A stretch of DNA of 64,000 bases from Treponema zioleckii (lineage in GTDB: Bacteria > Spirochaetota > Spirochaetia > Treponematales > Treponemataceae): the NCBI RefSeq assembly GCF_014737315.1, contig NZ_JPUF01000001.1:1-64000 (forward strand). Reading direction: 5' to 3'. The stretch's first letter is position 1. Each line of letters starts with the position of its first letter. This document shows, piece by piece, positions 8,890 to 19,021 of the stretch. The position numbers were made by a program, and so were the translations under genes. Under the pieces are notes generated by a model, which saw only the letters and a list, made by a program, of their open reading frames with translations, was not told the origin of the DNA and did not search any database.

Positions 8890-9213
8890 ATGGCTGAGAA
8901 AAATACTGACAGAATAACTGTAAAATGGCAGGGAACTGCAGGAATTGAACAAGCTCATGCATTGAGCGATGAATTGCTGCAAGCTTTTAAAGACTCCTCT
9001 GATGTAAGACTGGACATTTCTGAAGTTGAAGATATTGATATTACTGGAATCCAGGTTATTATTGCAGCTCGAAAAGAAGCTGAAAAACAACAGAAGAATT
9101 TCTATATTACGGGAAAAATTCCTCCCGCAATTCAGGATTTTACAGCTGCAAGCAGTATCTCGCTAAAAGACTACGTTGCTGATTATGGAAACGAGGGAGA
9201 TAAAGATGCTTGA
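8890..9213 (+). CDS. STAS-domain protein of the chemotaxis operon
   Basis: This is a 107-residue single STAS domain, the fold of anti-sigma-factor antagonists and related switch proteins. The usual phosphoacceptor motif DSSG is here DITG (in DISEVEDIDITGIQVI), so a threonine would take the serine's place. The gene overlaps cheA by 8 bases. That points to an array- or CheA-linked role, for example as a phospho-switch or stress input, rather than sigma-factor control. GGAG lies 12 bases before the ATG. Confidence 0.8.
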   Translation: MAEKNTDRITVKWQGTAGIEQAHALSDELLQAFKDSSDVRLDISEVEDIDITGIQVIIAARKEAEKQQKNFYITGKIPPAIQDFTAASSISLKDYVADYGNEGDKDA

Positions 9214-11317
9214 GCAATTAAGTTCAGTTTTTTTTGATGAGGCAAATGAGCTTTTAGACAATCTTGAATCTCAGTTGCTTACATTAGGCGATAATCCGAA
9301 TGACTCAGAAACTATTGCCGCGGTTTTTCGTGCGATGCACACGATAAAAGGTTCTGCCGCAATGTTTGGCTTTACGGATATTTCGTCGTTTACGCATGAA
9401 GCCGAATCTGCTATGGATCAGGTGCGTAACGGTGTTATTCCTGTTACCGGCGAGCTTATCGATTTGCTTTTAAAGGCCCGTGACCACATACGAAATCTTT
9501 TGGATGCCGGCGCGGAAGTCCCAGAAAACTACAAGCAGGTGAGCGAGCAGCTTATCATTGCGTTTAAAATCTACGTTTCTAAAAACGGCGGAAACGCCTC
9601 TCTCAATCAGCCTGTAAAAAAAGACGTTCCAAAAATCAAAAAAGAAGACAAACTTTCGTTTTCTTGGCGAATAAAATTCAGGCCGTCAAAAAACATTATG
9701 AAAAACGGAACCCGTCCAGAACTTCTTATAAAAGAGCTTACCGAAATGGGAACGGCGACTGTCGTACCGTTTTATCATGCTTTGGCGCCGCTTTCCGAGA
9801 TTGACAGTGAACTTTGTTATTTTTCTTGGGACGTAATTCTTACGACCGGGAAATCTGAAAACGATATAAAAGATGTTTTTATCTTTTTGGATGATGAATC
9901 AAAAGTAGAAATCGAAAAAATTGATTTGCTGCCTGGCGAGAACAACCGAATCGGAGAAATCCTTGTAGACCGAAAAGATGTTTCCCGCGAGGAACTTGAT
10001 AAAATCCTTAAGGAGCACAGACAGCTTGGCGTAATTCTTGTTGATAAGAATATGGTTTCGGAGGAGCAGGTTCAGTCTGCCCTTGCCGAGCAGCAGCATT
10101 TAAAATCGCTTACGCCGGGCGGTCAGGTTGCCACTCCGCAGAGTCCTGCTTCTACTCAGACTTTACGAATCAGCTCTGCAAAACTTGACCAGCTTGTTGA
10201 TTTGGTGGGTGAGCTTGTAACTTTCAATGCTCGTCTTGAGCAGGAAGCCCAGGAAAAGAATATTGCAGTCTTTAAGAGTCTTAGCGAACAGTGCGGACGT
10301 GTTGTGGTGCTTATGCGCGACGTTTCCATGGGCTTACGAATGGTTCCGGTCAGTACGCTTTTTTCTCGGTTTAGACGAACGGTGCACGATTTGGCGGCTC
10401 AGCTCGGAAAGCATATTGAAATGGCTACTGTGGGCGCGGAAACCGAACTTGATAAAACTGTAATCGAAAAATTGAATGACCCGCTTCTTCATTTGGTTCG
10501 AAACTCCGTAGACCACGGAATTGAAATGCCTGAAGACCGCGTGGCTGCCGGCAAAACTTCTGTAGGAACTGTAACGCTTTCTGCAAAGCATGCAGGCGCG
10601 TTCATTATGATTACGGTAAAAGATGACGGAAAAGGCCTGGACAGGGATGTTATTCGTGCGAAAGGAATTCAGCGCGGACTTATCAGCGAGAATGACAATC
10701 TTTCGGACAACGAAATCTACAATCTTATCTTTCAGCCCGGTTTTTCTACCGCAAAATCTGTTACTTCGATTTCGGGCCGCGGAGTTGGCCTTGACGTTGT
10801 AAAAAAAGACATTTCCACGTTGAGCGGTACAGTCTCGATTGAAACGGAAAAGGGCATGGGCACGACTTTTATCCTAAAAATTCCGCTCACCCTTGCAATC
10901 ATCGACGGAATGCTCGTAACGATTGACAATGCAAAATACGTTGTTCCGCTGAACGCAATTTCGGAGTGTATTGCATACTCAATGCCGGCAGAAGAAAAGG
11001 GGCAGCGCTTTGTAACAACTACTAACCACGGAAAACCGTTGAACTGCATAAATCTTCGGGAATTCTTTAATTTTGGCAAGGAACCTCCTGCAAAACAGGA
11101 AATTCTTTCGGTTTATGATGGCGATGAAGTTTACGGTCTTGTAGTTGATAAAATTCTTGGAAGCCAGCAAACGGTAATAAAACCTTTGGGACCGCTTTAT
11201 GGAAATTGTGTTGGAATCAACAGTTCGTCAATTTTGGGCGACGGTTCCGTTGCGTTGATTCTTGATGTTTATCAGCTTACGGGGCTGATAAAGAATTCTA
11301 GCAAAAAGGCGAGTTAG
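9206..11317 (+). CDS. cheA: CheA histidine kinase with an inserted repeat module
   Basis: This is the central chemotaxis kinase, 703 residues from the ATG at 9206 (AGGGAG 6 bases upstream, overlapping the STAS gene end). In order it has an Hpt domain with phospho-accepting His45 (RAMHTIKGSAAMFGF); a P2-like region; and an unusual insert at residues 248-297, made of two copies of a roughly 24-residue motif (RIGEILVDRKDVSREELDKI and QLGVILVDKNMVSEEQVQSA). A Pro/Thr-rich linker leads to the dimerisation domain (SSAKLDQLVDLVGELVTF). The HATPase boxes are HLVRNSVDHGIE, DDGKGLD and GRGVGLDVV. A CheW-like P5 domain ends the chain. The insert resembles the MshEN/GSPII_E N-terminal fold. cheR follows after 26 bp. 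Confidence 0.95.
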   Translation: MLEQLSSVFFDEANELLDNLESQLLTLGDNPNDSETIAAVFRAMHTIKGSAAMFGFTDISSFTHEAESAMDQVRNGVIPVTGELIDLLLKARDHIRNLLDAGAEVPENYKQVSEQLIIAFKIYVSKNGGNASLNQPVKKDVPKIKKEDKLSFSWRIKFRPSKNIMKNGTRPELLIKELTEMGTATVVPFYHALAPLSEIDSELCYFSWDVILTTGKSENDIKDVFIFLDDESKVEIEKIDLLPGENNRIGEILVDRKDVSREELDKILKEHRQLGVILVDKNMVSEEQVQSALAEQQHLKSLTPGGQVATPQSPASTQTLRISSAKLDQLVDLVGELVTFNARLEQEAQEKNIAVFKSLSEQCGRVVVLMRDVSMGLRMVPVSTLFSRFRRTVHDLAAQLGKHIEMATVGAETELDKTVIEKLNDPLLHLVRNSVDHGIEMPEDRVAAGKTSVGTVTLSAKHAGAFIMITVKDDGKGLDRDVIRAKGIQRGLISENDNLSDNEIYNLIFQPGFSTAKSVTSISGRGVGLDVVKKDISTLSGTVSIETEKGMGTTFILKIPLTLAIIDGMLVTIDNAKYVVPLNAISECIAYSMPAEEKGQRFVTTTNHGKPLNCINLREFFNFGKEPPAKQEILSVYDGDEVYGLVVDKILGSQQTVIKPLGPLYGNCVGINSSSILGDGSVALILDVYQLTGLIKNSSKKAS

Positions 11318-11343
11318 TTCGGTAGTTTTTGGGGATATTGATT

Positions 11344-12213
11344 ATGGATAAAAAATCGTCAGAAAAATTGGCTATTCTCACTAATGCGGAACTTACGAAC
11401 GAGCAGTTTCAGCGAATTGCGAATTTTATCCAGAAAAATGTGGGCATAAAAATGCCTGAGCAAAAAAAAATAATGGTGCAGTCAAGGCTTTATGCACGCC
11501 TGAAAGAGCTTAAAATAAGCAATTTTGATGACTACATCGACTATGTTTTTCAGCAGAACGCGCAGGGCGAGGAAGAAATCGCCCTGATGATAAACGTAAT
11601 AACGACGAATCTTACGAGCTTTTTTAGGGAGTCAAACCATTTTGATTTTATGACGAATGTGGCGCTTCCCGAAATTGCAAAAGAATATCCGTCGGTGGAA
11701 CTGTGGTCAGCGGCATGTTCGAGCGGGGAGGAGCCATACACGATTTCTATCGTCATGCAGGAATTTATGCGGACTCATCCGAACGCCATCAGAGATTTTT
11801 CGATTCTTGCTACGGATATTTCGTCAAGAATGCTGGATAAGGCCATAAATGCGGTTTATCCGATGGAGAGCGTGGAAAATATTTCTTACGACCTTAAAAA
11901 AAGATATTTTTTGAGAAGCAAAAATAAAGAAAATCCGCTTGTAAGGTTAAATCCTTATACTCGCGGAAAAGTAAAATTTGACCGTTTGAACTTTATGGAT
12001 GATGATTATTCTATATCAACTTCCAAAAATATAATTTTCTGCAGGAATTGTTTGATTTATTTTGACAAGCCTACACAGGAGTCCGTAATACGAAAGTTAA
12101 TCAAACATCTTGTTCCTGGAGGATATTTGTTTTTGGGTCATTCAGAAACGATTTTCGGAATGGATCTTCCGTTAAAAACGGTTGGGCCGACAATTTTTAA
12201 GAAAATTGACTGA
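11344..12213 (+). CDS. cheR: CheR, chemoreceptor methyltransferase
   Basis: CheR methylates receptor glutamates using S-adenosylmethionine. The 289-residue protein has an N-terminal helical domain (residues 1-80), then the SAM-binding motif [16 protein letters not shown] and the late motif [17 protein letters not shown]. The ATG at 11344 is preferred over a TTG 15 bases upstream because GGGG lies 9 bases before it. It sits between cheA and cheB in the same operon. Confidence 0.94.
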   Translation: MDKKSSEKLAILTNAELTNEQFQRIANFIQKNVGIKMPEQKKIMVQSRLYARLKELKISNFDDYIDYVFQQNAQGEEEIALMINVITTNLTSFFRESNHFDFMTNVALPEIAKEYPSVELWSAACSSGEEPYTISIVMQEFMRTHPNAIRDFSILATDISSRMLDKAINAVYPMESVENISYDLKKRYFLRSKNKENPLVRLNPYTRGKVKFDRLNFMDDDYSISTSKNIIFCRNCLIYFDKPTQESVIRKLIKHLVPGGYLFLGHSETIFGMDLPLKTVGPTIFKKID

Positions 12214-12242
12214 TAGACAGGAGTTTTAGCAACGGTAAGAAG

Positions 12243-13448
12243 ATGCCAATGAATCCAATAAAAGTTTTAATCATAGACGACTCAGCACTCGTTCGTCAGA
12301 CAATTACGGAAGTTCTCGATTCAGACCCTGAAATTAAGGTCATTGCAACAGCGCAGGATCCTATTATCGGTGTGCGCAAAATCCATGATGAGAGACCTGA
12401 CGTAATTATTCTTGACATTGAGATGGCTCGTATGGACGGTCTTACCTTCCTTCGCAAGATGAATGAAACGGTAGACCCGATTCCGTGCGTGATTTGTTCA
12501 TCTCTTGTTGCTAAAGGTTCTGCCGAATCAATTAAAGCCCTTGAGTACGGGGCTGCAGAAATTATTTTAAAGCCATCGTTTGGGACTAAAAAATTCCTTG
12601 AAGAATCAAAAATACAACTTTGCGATGCCGTAAAATCGGCAAACAATTGTCAGGGCAAGATTAAGCAGCTAATTCCTTCTCAGGCGGCCTTGCATTCAAA
12701 GTACGGAGAAACTCCAGTCAAAAAGACGCATGATGAGCATAAGTCGTCTTCTGGAAAAAATTCGGCTTTTCCAAATCCTGTTTTTGGTGTTCAGCCTAAA
12801 CTGTCTGCGGACGTAATTCTTGAAAAACCAAATCCTGCTCTTGCACCGATTGATTCAACCGAGCCTGTAATCGTGGTTGGGGCGAGTACAGGCGGTACGG
12901 AAGCTTTGAAAGATTTTTTGGTGGGCTTACCGCCAGATTCCCCTGGAATTGTAATCGTTCAGCACATGCCGGAGCATTTTACCGCATCGTTTGCGCAGCG
13001 CCTTAACAGCCTTTGCCAGATTGCCGTTCACGAGGCCGAAGACGGTGACATTGTTCAAAAAGGGCAGGCTTTGATAGCTCCCGGAAATCACCACATGCTT
13101 CTGAAACGCCAGGGCCTGAGCTATTACGTTGAGATTAAAGACGGACCGTTGGTTTCGCGTCATAGACCTTCTGTTGATGTTTTGTTCCGTTCTGCGGCAC
13201 GCTACGCTGGAAAAAATGCCATCGGCATAATAATGACAGGAATGGGCGATGACGGTGCCAAAGGAATGAAGGAAATGCACGACGCTGGCGCATTCAACAT
13301 TGCTCAGGACGAAGCTTCCTGCATTGTTTACGGAATGCCGGCGGAGGCGGTAAAGGCCGGCGCGGTCGATAAGATTGCGCCTTTGGATGAGATTGCGGCA
13401 GTAATGCTCAATAATGCTAAGTTAAAATCTGCGGCACGCGGGCATTAG
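12243..13448 (+). CDS. cheB: CheB, receptor methylesterase/deamidase response regulator
   Basis: CheB removes receptor methyl groups when phosphorylated by CheA. The 401-residue protein has a receiver domain (acidic pocket IIDDS, phosphoacceptor Asp58), a roughly 70-residue linker, and the catalytic domain with [12 protein letters not shown] (Ser215), QHMPEHFT (His241) and [11 protein letters not shown]. The receiver motif reads DIEMARMDG where almost all relatives have proline in place of the first alanine, a small oddity next to the phosphorylation site. Two ATGs (12243 and 12249) are possible starts; neither has a close ribosome site. Confidence 0.95.
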   Translation: MPMNPIKVLIIDDSALVRQTITEVLDSDPEIKVIATAQDPIIGVRKIHDERPDVIILDIEMARMDGLTFLRKMNETVDPIPCVICSSLVAKGSAESIKALEYGAAEIILKPSFGTKKFLEESKIQLCDAVKSANNCQGKIKQLIPSQAALHSKYGETPVKKTHDEHKSSSGKNSAFPNPVFGVQPKLSADVILEKPNPALAPIDSTEPVIVVGASTGGTEALKDFLVGLPPDSPGIVIVQHMPEHFTASFAQRLNSLCQIAVHEAEDGDIVQKGQALIAPGNHHMLLKRQGLSYYVEIKDGPLVSRHRPSVDVLFRSAARYAGKNAIGIIMTGMGDDGAKGMKEMHDAGAFNIAQDEASCIVYGMPAEAVKAGAVDKIAPLDEIAAVMLNNAKLKSAARGH

Positions 13449-13500
13449 ACCCGTTTGTGAGACAGTAAATCATACAAGAATGTTAAGGGAGGCGAAAAAA

Positions 13501-13866
13501 ATGGCTAAAAAAATTCTTGCAGTAGATGATTCAAATTCAATTCGAAAAAGTATTTCGTTCATACTTGGTCAGGAAGGTTATGAGATTGTGGAAGCAGTTG
13601 ACGGTGTTGACGCACTTTCAAAGGCAAAATCCGATAAGTTTAACCTTGTAATTACTGATATCAATATGCCGAATATGGACGGAATTGAACTTACTAAGCA
13701 GTTGCGTCAGACAGAGGGATACAAATTCATTCCGATTATCGCGCTTACGACTGAAAACCAGCAGTCCAAAATGGATGAGGGCAAGGCTGCAGGAGCGACT
13801 GGATGGATTGTAAAACCGTTTACTTCTGAAAAATTGATTGCGGTAGTTAAGAAAATAATTGGATAA
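13501..13866 (+). CDS. cheY: CheY response regulator
   Basis: This single-receiver protein carries the CheA signal to the flagellar motor. It is 121 residues from the ATG at 13501, which has GGGAGG 10 bases upstream; the longer frame from 13480 is not needed. Visible are the acidic pair in AVDDS (Asp9, Asp10), phosphoacceptor Asp53 in [11 protein letters not shown], the switch threonine in IALTTEN and the lysine in VKPFTSEK. It lies between cheB and a membrane chemoreceptor. Confidence 0.94.
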   Translation: MAKKILAVDDSNSIRKSISFILGQEGYEIVEAVDGVDALSKAKSDKFNLVITDINMPNMDGIELTKQLRQTEGYKFIPIIALTTENQQSKMDEGKAAGATGWIVKPFTSEKLIAVVKKIIG

Positions 13867-13907
13867 AAACAGTTAGATTCGACAACAGTGGAATTCCTGG
13901 AGGATTT

Positions 13908-16097
13908 ATGAGAAGCATTCGTTCGGCAATGACAGTTTTTATTTCGCTGATTATCATTGCCATTGGCATTACACTTACGACAATTTCGATTGTTATTGCC
14001 GGAAAGGCGGTAGATATGGGGTCTATGGGTAATATGGACACCCTTGTTGATAATGTTGCAAGTTATGCGGATTTAAAACTTGAGTCGGATTTGATTGCTC
14101 TCAGAACCATTGCAGAATTCCCTGTTGTAAAGGAAGATGGCTCTTTGCAGAATCAAGCGATGCAGCTTTCCCAGTACCTTAAGAACGTGGGAAAGAATGC
14201 CAGATATTTTGTTCTTGCAGATTCATCTGGACATGCTTACACTTCCGAGGGAGTGGAACGTGATATTGTTCGCCGGGAGTACTTCCAGAATGCTTGCAAT
14301 GGAAAAGAGGTTGTTTCCGGGCCAATTCTGAGTGCGAAAGGAGAGCCTTCTATTTATGCGTCCGTTCCTGTTAAAGGATATGACGGAAAGATAAAGGGCG
14401 TGCTTGCCGTAAATATTGACACCGGAATCTTAAAAGACTTTGCCGCACAGATGTCTATAAGCGAGAACGGAAAGTCAGTTATAATCGATCGGGCTTCTGG
14501 AGCGATTCTTTGTTCTGATATAGAAGAGTACGTAAAGAACGCTGAGACATTTGAGCATCTTGCACAAACGTCGCAAAGCGGCCTTGTGAACTTTGCAGCG
14601 GTCACAAAAAAAATGCAGGCTGGTCAGCACGGATGTGAGCTCATAAAAATCTATGGCAAGGATTATTATGTTGCTTACACATCGATGAAAAAAGCAGATT
14701 GGGCCTTGGCAATAGACGCTCCCCGTTCAGATTTTGCAGGTTCGGTTTCTTTTTTGGCTGAACTTCTTTCAATTTCGTGCGTTATTTTTGCAGTTGTTTC
14801 AATCGTGATAGGATTCATTTTTGCAACTTCGCTTTCAAGACCAATCAATTTGATTTACCGGGTTTTGGATTCTGTTGCAAATGGAAATCTTATTCTTGAT
14901 AAAAATGATGATGAAAGGCGTAAAAAACTTTTAACACGTAAAGATGAACTTGGAAAGATGGGAAAATCTCTCCAAAAGATGCTGGAGTCGCTTACAGCAA
15001 CGATTCAGCATGTGCGTGAGGCTGCGATTCAGGTTCGCTCTGGCGGTGAGCAGCTTAGCATTTCGAGTCAGTCGGTTTCTTCCGGAGCTAGCGAACAGGC
15101 TGCTTCTACGGAAGAGATGAGCGCGACAATGGAAGAGATGACGGGCAATATCCGACAGACTGCCAATAATGCCGGCAAAACAAGTGAAATTGCGAATATG
15201 GCAGCTGCCAAGGCCGAAGCGGGCGGTGAAGCCGTTCAAGAAGCCGTTAAGGCTGTCGAGATGATTTCTGAAAAGATTGGCGTTATTGAGGACATTGCGG
15301 GGCAGACCAACATGCTTGCTTTGAATGCCGCTATTGAGGCTGCCCGTGCGGGTGAGGCTGGTAAGGGATTTGCGGTTGTTGCGAGCGAGGTCAGAAAACT
15401 TGCGGAGCGTTCTCAGTCGGCGGCGGCCGAAATCAGCGATATTTCTGCAAAAACGCTTTCTACTGCCGAACATGCCGGTGCAATGATAAAAGAAGTTGTT
15501 CCGGGCATTGAGCAAACTTCGCAGCTTGTTCAGGAAATTGCAACTGCAAGCCGAGAGCAGGATAACGGTGCGCAGCAAGTCAGTACGGCGATTGTGCAAA
15601 TGGATTCTGTTGTTCAGCAGAACGCAAGTGCGGCGGAAGAAATGGCAGCAATGGCGGAAGAGCTTAGCAGCGAGGCACAGCGACTTGTAAAGGTTATTAG
15701 CTTCTTTAAAGTTGATGGCGACCCGAATGCCGACAGCGCGGATATTGAAGCAAAACCTGTTGATAAAGTTCCTGAAAAACCTGTTTCTGTTGCCGAAAAA
15801 AAGGTTGAGACCAAGGCGAATGAATCGCCTGCAGAAACCCCGGCTGTAAAAAAAGTTGAAAAACTTAACATAAAAAAGATTGAGCAGGCTGAAAAGGTTG
15901 AAGAAAAACCTGAAAGCAAAAAAACTTCTAAACCGCAGAAAATGCAGATAAAAAAGGTTCCTGAAAAACAGGCTGAAGCCCAGCCGGCTTCAGGAAATGC
16001 TGCTAAAAGCGAATCTGGCAGTGCTCCTGTGAGCGGTTCAGTAACTCGAAAAACTACTGCCGATTTGATTAGTGACGCAGATTTCGAAGAATTCTAA
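13908..16097 (+). CDS. Methyl-accepting chemotaxis protein with dCache-like sensor and long C-terminal tail
   Basis: This is a 729-residue membrane chemoreceptor. A first membrane segment lies at about residues 7-29. A periplasmic sensor follows (about 35-280) with dCache signatures such as [12 protein letters not shown] and [20 protein letters not shown]. The second membrane segment is at about 284-308, then HAMP ([20 protein letters not shown]) and the signalling domain with tip [20 protein letters not shown] at about 465-485. After it comes a roughly 110-residue tail rich in Lys, Glu and Pro that ends DADFEEF. This looks like a flexible tether carrying a CheR/CheB-docking pentapeptide. GGAGG lies 7 bases before the ATG. 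Confidence 0.94.
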   Translation: MRSIRSAMTVFISLIIIAIGITLTTISIVIAGKAVDMGSMGNMDTLVDNVASYADLKLESDLIALRTIAEFPVVKEDGSLQNQAMQLSQYLKNVGKNARYFVLADSSGHAYTSEGVERDIVRREYFQNACNGKEVVSGPILSAKGEPSIYASVPVKGYDGKIKGVLAVNIDTGILKDFAAQMSISENGKSVIIDRASGAILCSDIEEYVKNAETFEHLAQTSQSGLVNFAAVTKKMQAGQHGCELIKIYGKDYYVAYTSMKKADWALAIDAPRSDFAGSVSFLAELLSISCVIFAVVSIVIGFIFATSLSRPINLIYRVLDSVANGNLILDKNDDERRKKLLTRKDELGKMGKSLQKMLESLTATIQHVREAAIQVRSGGEQLSISSQSVSSGASEQAASTEEMSATMEEMTGNIRQTANNAGKTSEIANMAAAKAEAGGEAVQEAVKAVEMISEKIGVIEDIAGQTNMLALNAAIEAARAGEAGKGFAVVASEVRKLAERSQSAAAEISDISAKTLSTAEHAGAMIKEVVPGIEQTSQLVQEIATASREQDNGAQQVSTAIVQMDSVVQQNASAAEEMAAMAEELSSEAQRLVKVISFFKVDGDPNADSADIEAKPVDKVPEKPVSVAEKKVETKANESPAETPAVKKVEKLNIKKIEQAEKVEEKPESKKTSKPQKMQIKKVPEKQAEAQPASGNAAKSESGSAPVSGSVTRKTTADLISDADFEEF

Positions 16098-16129
16098 TTT
16101 GACGCACGTCAGATTGAGGGGTGAATTTT

Positions 16130-16615
16130 ATGATTCAAAATTATTTAACTTTTACCGTAGCTGAGCATGTTTATGCTATAAACGTCTCTTCCGTTCTTGA
16201 GGTTTTGAATTTTAAAGTTTCCACCTCAGTGCCGTGCGCGCTTCCGTATATCGAAGGTCTTATTTATTCCCGCGAGCAAGGTATTACGGTCGTGAATCTT
16301 AGAAAAATGTTCAATTTGCCTGAGCACGAAGCGGACAAACGCACAAAAATAATCGTAGTTGAAGTTCAGGTTCCTACAGACGAAGTGACGAATCATATAG
16401 TTCTTTACGGGCTTGTTGCGGATTCTGTTCAGGACGTAATTCAGATTTATGAGGAAACGCGCATTGCTGATGCGGAATGTCTTATCCCAAAAGAATTTAT
16501 CTCATTCGTACTGAATTACGAAGATAAGCCTCTTTTTGTTTTGGATTTTAACAAGCTTTTTGAAGAACCAAAAACTGTCAACCTGGAAGAAAATCTTGCA
16601 TTGGTCAATATGTAA
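16130..16615 (+). CDS. cheW: CheW-like adaptor (copy 2)
   Basis: This is a second CheW-fold protein of 161 residues, using the ATG at 16130 with GAGGGGTG just upstream rather than the GTG at 16121. The core EGLIYSREQGITVVNLRKMF corresponds to the GVMNIRGSVVSIIDLRKLF of copy 1 but lacks the usual R-G-x-V-x-P pattern, so it is divergent. It follows the chemoreceptor gene after 32 bp and probably pairs with that receptor or with the array on this operon. Confidence 0.85.
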   Translation: MIQNYLTFTVAEHVYAINVSSVLEVLNFKVSTSVPCALPYIEGLIYSREQGITVVNLRKMFNLPEHEADKRTKIIVVEVQVPTDEVTNHIVLYGLVADSVQDVIQIYEETRIADAECLIPKEFISFVLNYEDKPLFVLDFNKLFEEPKTVNLEENLALVNM

Positions 16616-16667
16616 ATTTCTAGTGCTAAATGTCGGAAAATTACTAGCATTGATTATTAATCGATAA

Positions 16668-16696
16668 TTGACGATACAGTTTTATTTCTATATTTT
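16668..16696 (+). promoter_or_regulatory. Candidate promoter of the SDR gene
   Basis: TTGACG (16668-16673), 17 bases, then TATTTT (16691-16696), in a very AT-rich 190-bp gap. It leaves a leader of about 105 bases before GGAGG and the ATG at 16808. Confidence 0.4.
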
Positions 16697-16807
16697 TTTT
16701 AAAAACTGAATTTTAAATTAAGGGAATTTCCGAAAATATTCAAATTTTAAGTTTTTAGAGATGACCATAATTTTTAGAATTCATATATTTTTTGGAGGCG
16801 AAAAAAA

Positions 16808-17620
16808 ATGGCAAAAGCATTTGAGATGAAAGATTTCGACCTTTCTGGAAAAGTTGCATGGGTAACTGGTGCTTCTTACGGTATTGGTTTCGCAATCGCA
16901 AAGGCATTCGCTGCTGCTGGCGCAAAAATCGTATTCAACGATTTGAGCGAGGAAAAACTCGCAACTGGTGTTGCCGCTTATAAAGAAGCTGGAATTGAGG
17001 CTCACGGTTATGTTTGCAACGTTACTGACGAAGCTCAGGTTGTAGAGACTGTAAAAAAGATTGAGAAAGATGTTGGTGTTGTTGATATTCTCGTAAACAA
17101 CGCCGGAATCATTAAGAGAATCCCAATGACAGAGATGTCTGCTGCAGACTTCCGTGCTGTTATTGATGTTGACTTGAACGCTCCGTTTATCGTTTCTAAG
17201 GCAGTTATTCCTGCAATGATTAAGAAAGGACACGGAAAAATCATCAACATCTGTTCAATGATGTCTGAGCTTGGTCGCGAGACTGTATCTGCTTACGCTG
17301 CTGCAAAGGGCGGTTTGAAAATGCTCACACGCAACATTTGTTCAGAGTACGGCGCAGACAATATTCAGTGTAACGGTATCGGACCTGGATATATCGCAAC
17401 TCCACAGACAGCTCCTCTTCGCGAGAAGCAGGCTGACGGCTCACGCCACCCATTCGATCAGTTCATCGTAGGACGAACTCCTGCTGGTCGTTGGCTTGAT
17501 CCTGAGGAACTTGCAGGTCCTGCAGTATTCCTTGCATCTGACGCATCAAACGCTGTTAACGGACACATCCTCTATGTAGACGGTGGTATCCTCGCTTACA
17601 TTGGAAAACAGCCTAAATAA
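16808..17620 (+). CDS. Short-chain dehydrogenase, gluconate 5-dehydrogenase-like
   Basis: This is an NAD(P)-dependent oxidoreductase of 270 residues with the classical SDR layout: the cofactor motif TGASYGIG, NNAG, a catalytic serine in NICSMMSELG, and the Tyr-x3-Lys pair in SAYAAAKGG. The segment GPGYIATPQTAPLRE and the C-terminus are typical of gluconate/2-keto-gluconate and 2-deoxy-3-keto-gluconate dehydrogenases (IdnO/KduD-like). The substrate is therefore likely a sugar acid, but it cannot be fixed by eye. It has a strong GGAGG ribosome site and codon use rich in preferred codons, and it is a single-gene unit closed by a strong terminator. Confidence 0.85.
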   Translation: MAKAFEMKDFDLSGKVAWVTGASYGIGFAIAKAFAAAGAKIVFNDLSEEKLATGVAAYKEAGIEAHGYVCNVTDEAQVVETVKKIEKDVGVVDILVNNAGIIKRIPMTEMSAADFRAVIDVDLNAPFIVSKAVIPAMIKKGHGKIINICSMMSELGRETVSAYAAAKGGLKMLTRNICSEYGADNIQCNGIGPGYIATPQTAPLREKQADGSRHPFDQFIVGRTPAGRWLDPEELAGPAVFLASDASNAVNGHILYVDGGILAYIGKQPK

Positions 17621-17638
17621 GTTCGGAAAAATCCTAGA

Positions 17639-17683
17639 GACTGACTGAAAGTTGATTTTTGACTTTCGGTCAGTCTTTTTTTT
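17639..17683 (+). terminator. Rho-independent terminator of the SDR gene
   Basis: GACTGACTGAAAGT pairs with ACTTTCGGTCAGTC (one G-U pair) around a short loop and is followed by a run of eight T. Confidence 0.92.
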
Positions 17684-17803
17684 GGATAAAACAGAATGAA
17701 TTAAGTTTTCCTAACCTAAAAGATATGTTAAAATCATAGTTATAGGTCTGAAAAGTTCAAATCTTTTTGACTGGAGCGAGTTAAAAATTAGGAGCTAATA
17801 ACT

Positions 17804-19021
17804 ATGAACGGAAACGTTATTGTTGGACAGTCTGGTGGTCCTACGGCGGTGATTAATTCTAGCCTTGCAGGTGTTTTTAAGACGGCAAAAGACCGTGGGG
17901 CAAATAAAGTGTACGGCATGTGCCACGGAATCAAAGGGCTTTTGGACAGAAAGTTCATTGATTTGTCGGACAAACTTGATTCAACAATGGCAATTGATTT
18001 GCTAAAACGAACACCATCATCTTATCTTGGTTCTTGCAGATATAAACTTCCTGAAATAAAAGACAGCAAAGAGACTTACGATAAAATCTTTCAGATTCTG
18101 AACGAGCTTGAAATCAAATATTTTTTCTATATTGGCGGAAACGACTCTATGGACACCATCAAAAAACTTTCTGATTATGCGATTGTTTCGGGAAGTGACA
18201 TAAAATTCATGGGCGTTCCGAAGACTATTGATAACGACCTTGCGATTACAGACCACACGCCGGGATATGGCAGCGCGGCAAAATTCATTGCGGCCACAAT
18301 GAAAGAAATTATCCGCGACGGTTTGGTTTACGATTATCCGAGCGTTACGGTTGTCGAAATTATGGGGCGAAACGCGGGCTGGCTCACGGCTGCTGCGGCT
18401 CTTGCAAAATCTGACGACTGCGAGGGCGTTGATTTGATTTATCTTCCTGAAAAGCCGTTTGACATTGACCGCTTTATGGTGCGGGTAAAAGATTTGGCGG
18501 CAAAAGGAAAATCTCTCGTGATTGCGGTTTCTGAAGGAATTAAGGTTTCGGACGGTCGCTACGTGTTTGAGCTTGATAACCACGTTGAGATGATTGACGC
18601 GTTTGGTCACAAGCAGATGTCGGGAACTGCGAAATTCCTTTCGAACAAGATTGCTTCCGAGCTTGGATTAAAATCCCGGGCCATCGAGCTTTCGACTTTG
18701 CAACGATGCGCGGCTCACATGTCGAGCAGGACGGACATTACCGAAGCATACAATGTTGGCGGTGCGGCGGTAAAAGCGGCTTTTGAGGGCGAGACCGGAA
18801 AAGTTGTAGTTTTGAAGCGAGTTTCTGATGACCCGTACATGTGCATAACTGAGACTGGCGACGTTCATAAAATTGCGAACGTTGAGAAAAAAGTCCCTCT
18901 CGAATGGATTACGGATGACGATTACGTTACGGACGAACTCGTGCATTATATTCGCCCGCTGATTCAGGCGGAACTTTCCCCGATTATGATTGACGGTCTT
19001 CCGCGCCACCTAAAAGTGTAA
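17804..19021 (+). CDS. pfp: Diphosphate-dependent 6-phosphofructokinase
   Basis: This enzyme phosphorylates fructose 6-phosphate, using pyrophosphate, in glycolysis. The 405-residue protein opens with VGQSGGPTAVINSSLAG. Two positions separate PPi from ATP enzymes: here GGNDS (where ATP enzymes have GGDGS) and PKTIDND (where ATP enzymes have PGTIDND), both the PPi form. VVEIMGRNAGWLTAA is the substrate-binding signature. AGGAG lies about 11 bases before the ATG. PPi-dependent PFK is the known glycolytic type in treponemes. Confidence 0.93.
   Translation: MNGNVIVGQSGGPTAVINSSLAGVFKTAKDRGANKVYGMCHGIKGLLDRKFIDLSDKLDSTMAIDLLKRTPSSYLGSCRYKLPEIKDSKETYDKIFQILNELEIKYFFYIGGNDSMDTIKKLSDYAIVSGSDIKFMGVPKTIDNDLAITDHTPGYGSAAKFIAATMKEIIRDGLVYDYPSVTVVEIMGRNAGWLTAAAALAKSDDCEGVDLIYLPEKPFDIDRFMVRVKDLAAKGKSLVIAVSEGIKVSDGRYVFELDNHVEMIDAFGHKQMSGTAKFLSNKIASELGLKSRAIELSTLQRCAAHMSSRTDITEAYNVGGAAVKAAFEGETGKVVVLKRVSDDPYMCITETGDVHKIANVEKKVPLEWITDDDYVTDELVHYIRPLIQAELSPIMIDGLPRHLKV

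Noticed and set aside
12420-12440. Ala instead of Pro next to the CheB phosphorylation site as a sign of inactivation
   Set aside because: The acidic pocket, phosphoacceptor, switch residues and all catalytic residues are intact, so a single substitution is not enough to propose loss of function.
14931-15599. 222-codon open frame opposite the chemoreceptor signalling domain
   Set aside because: It mirrors codon bias of the receptor gene. It has no ribosome site and its product is Arg/Asn/Leu-rich without motifs.
18017-18610. Long antisense open frame in the phosphofructokinase gene
   Set aside because: It is a shadow of a certain gene, with no start signals.
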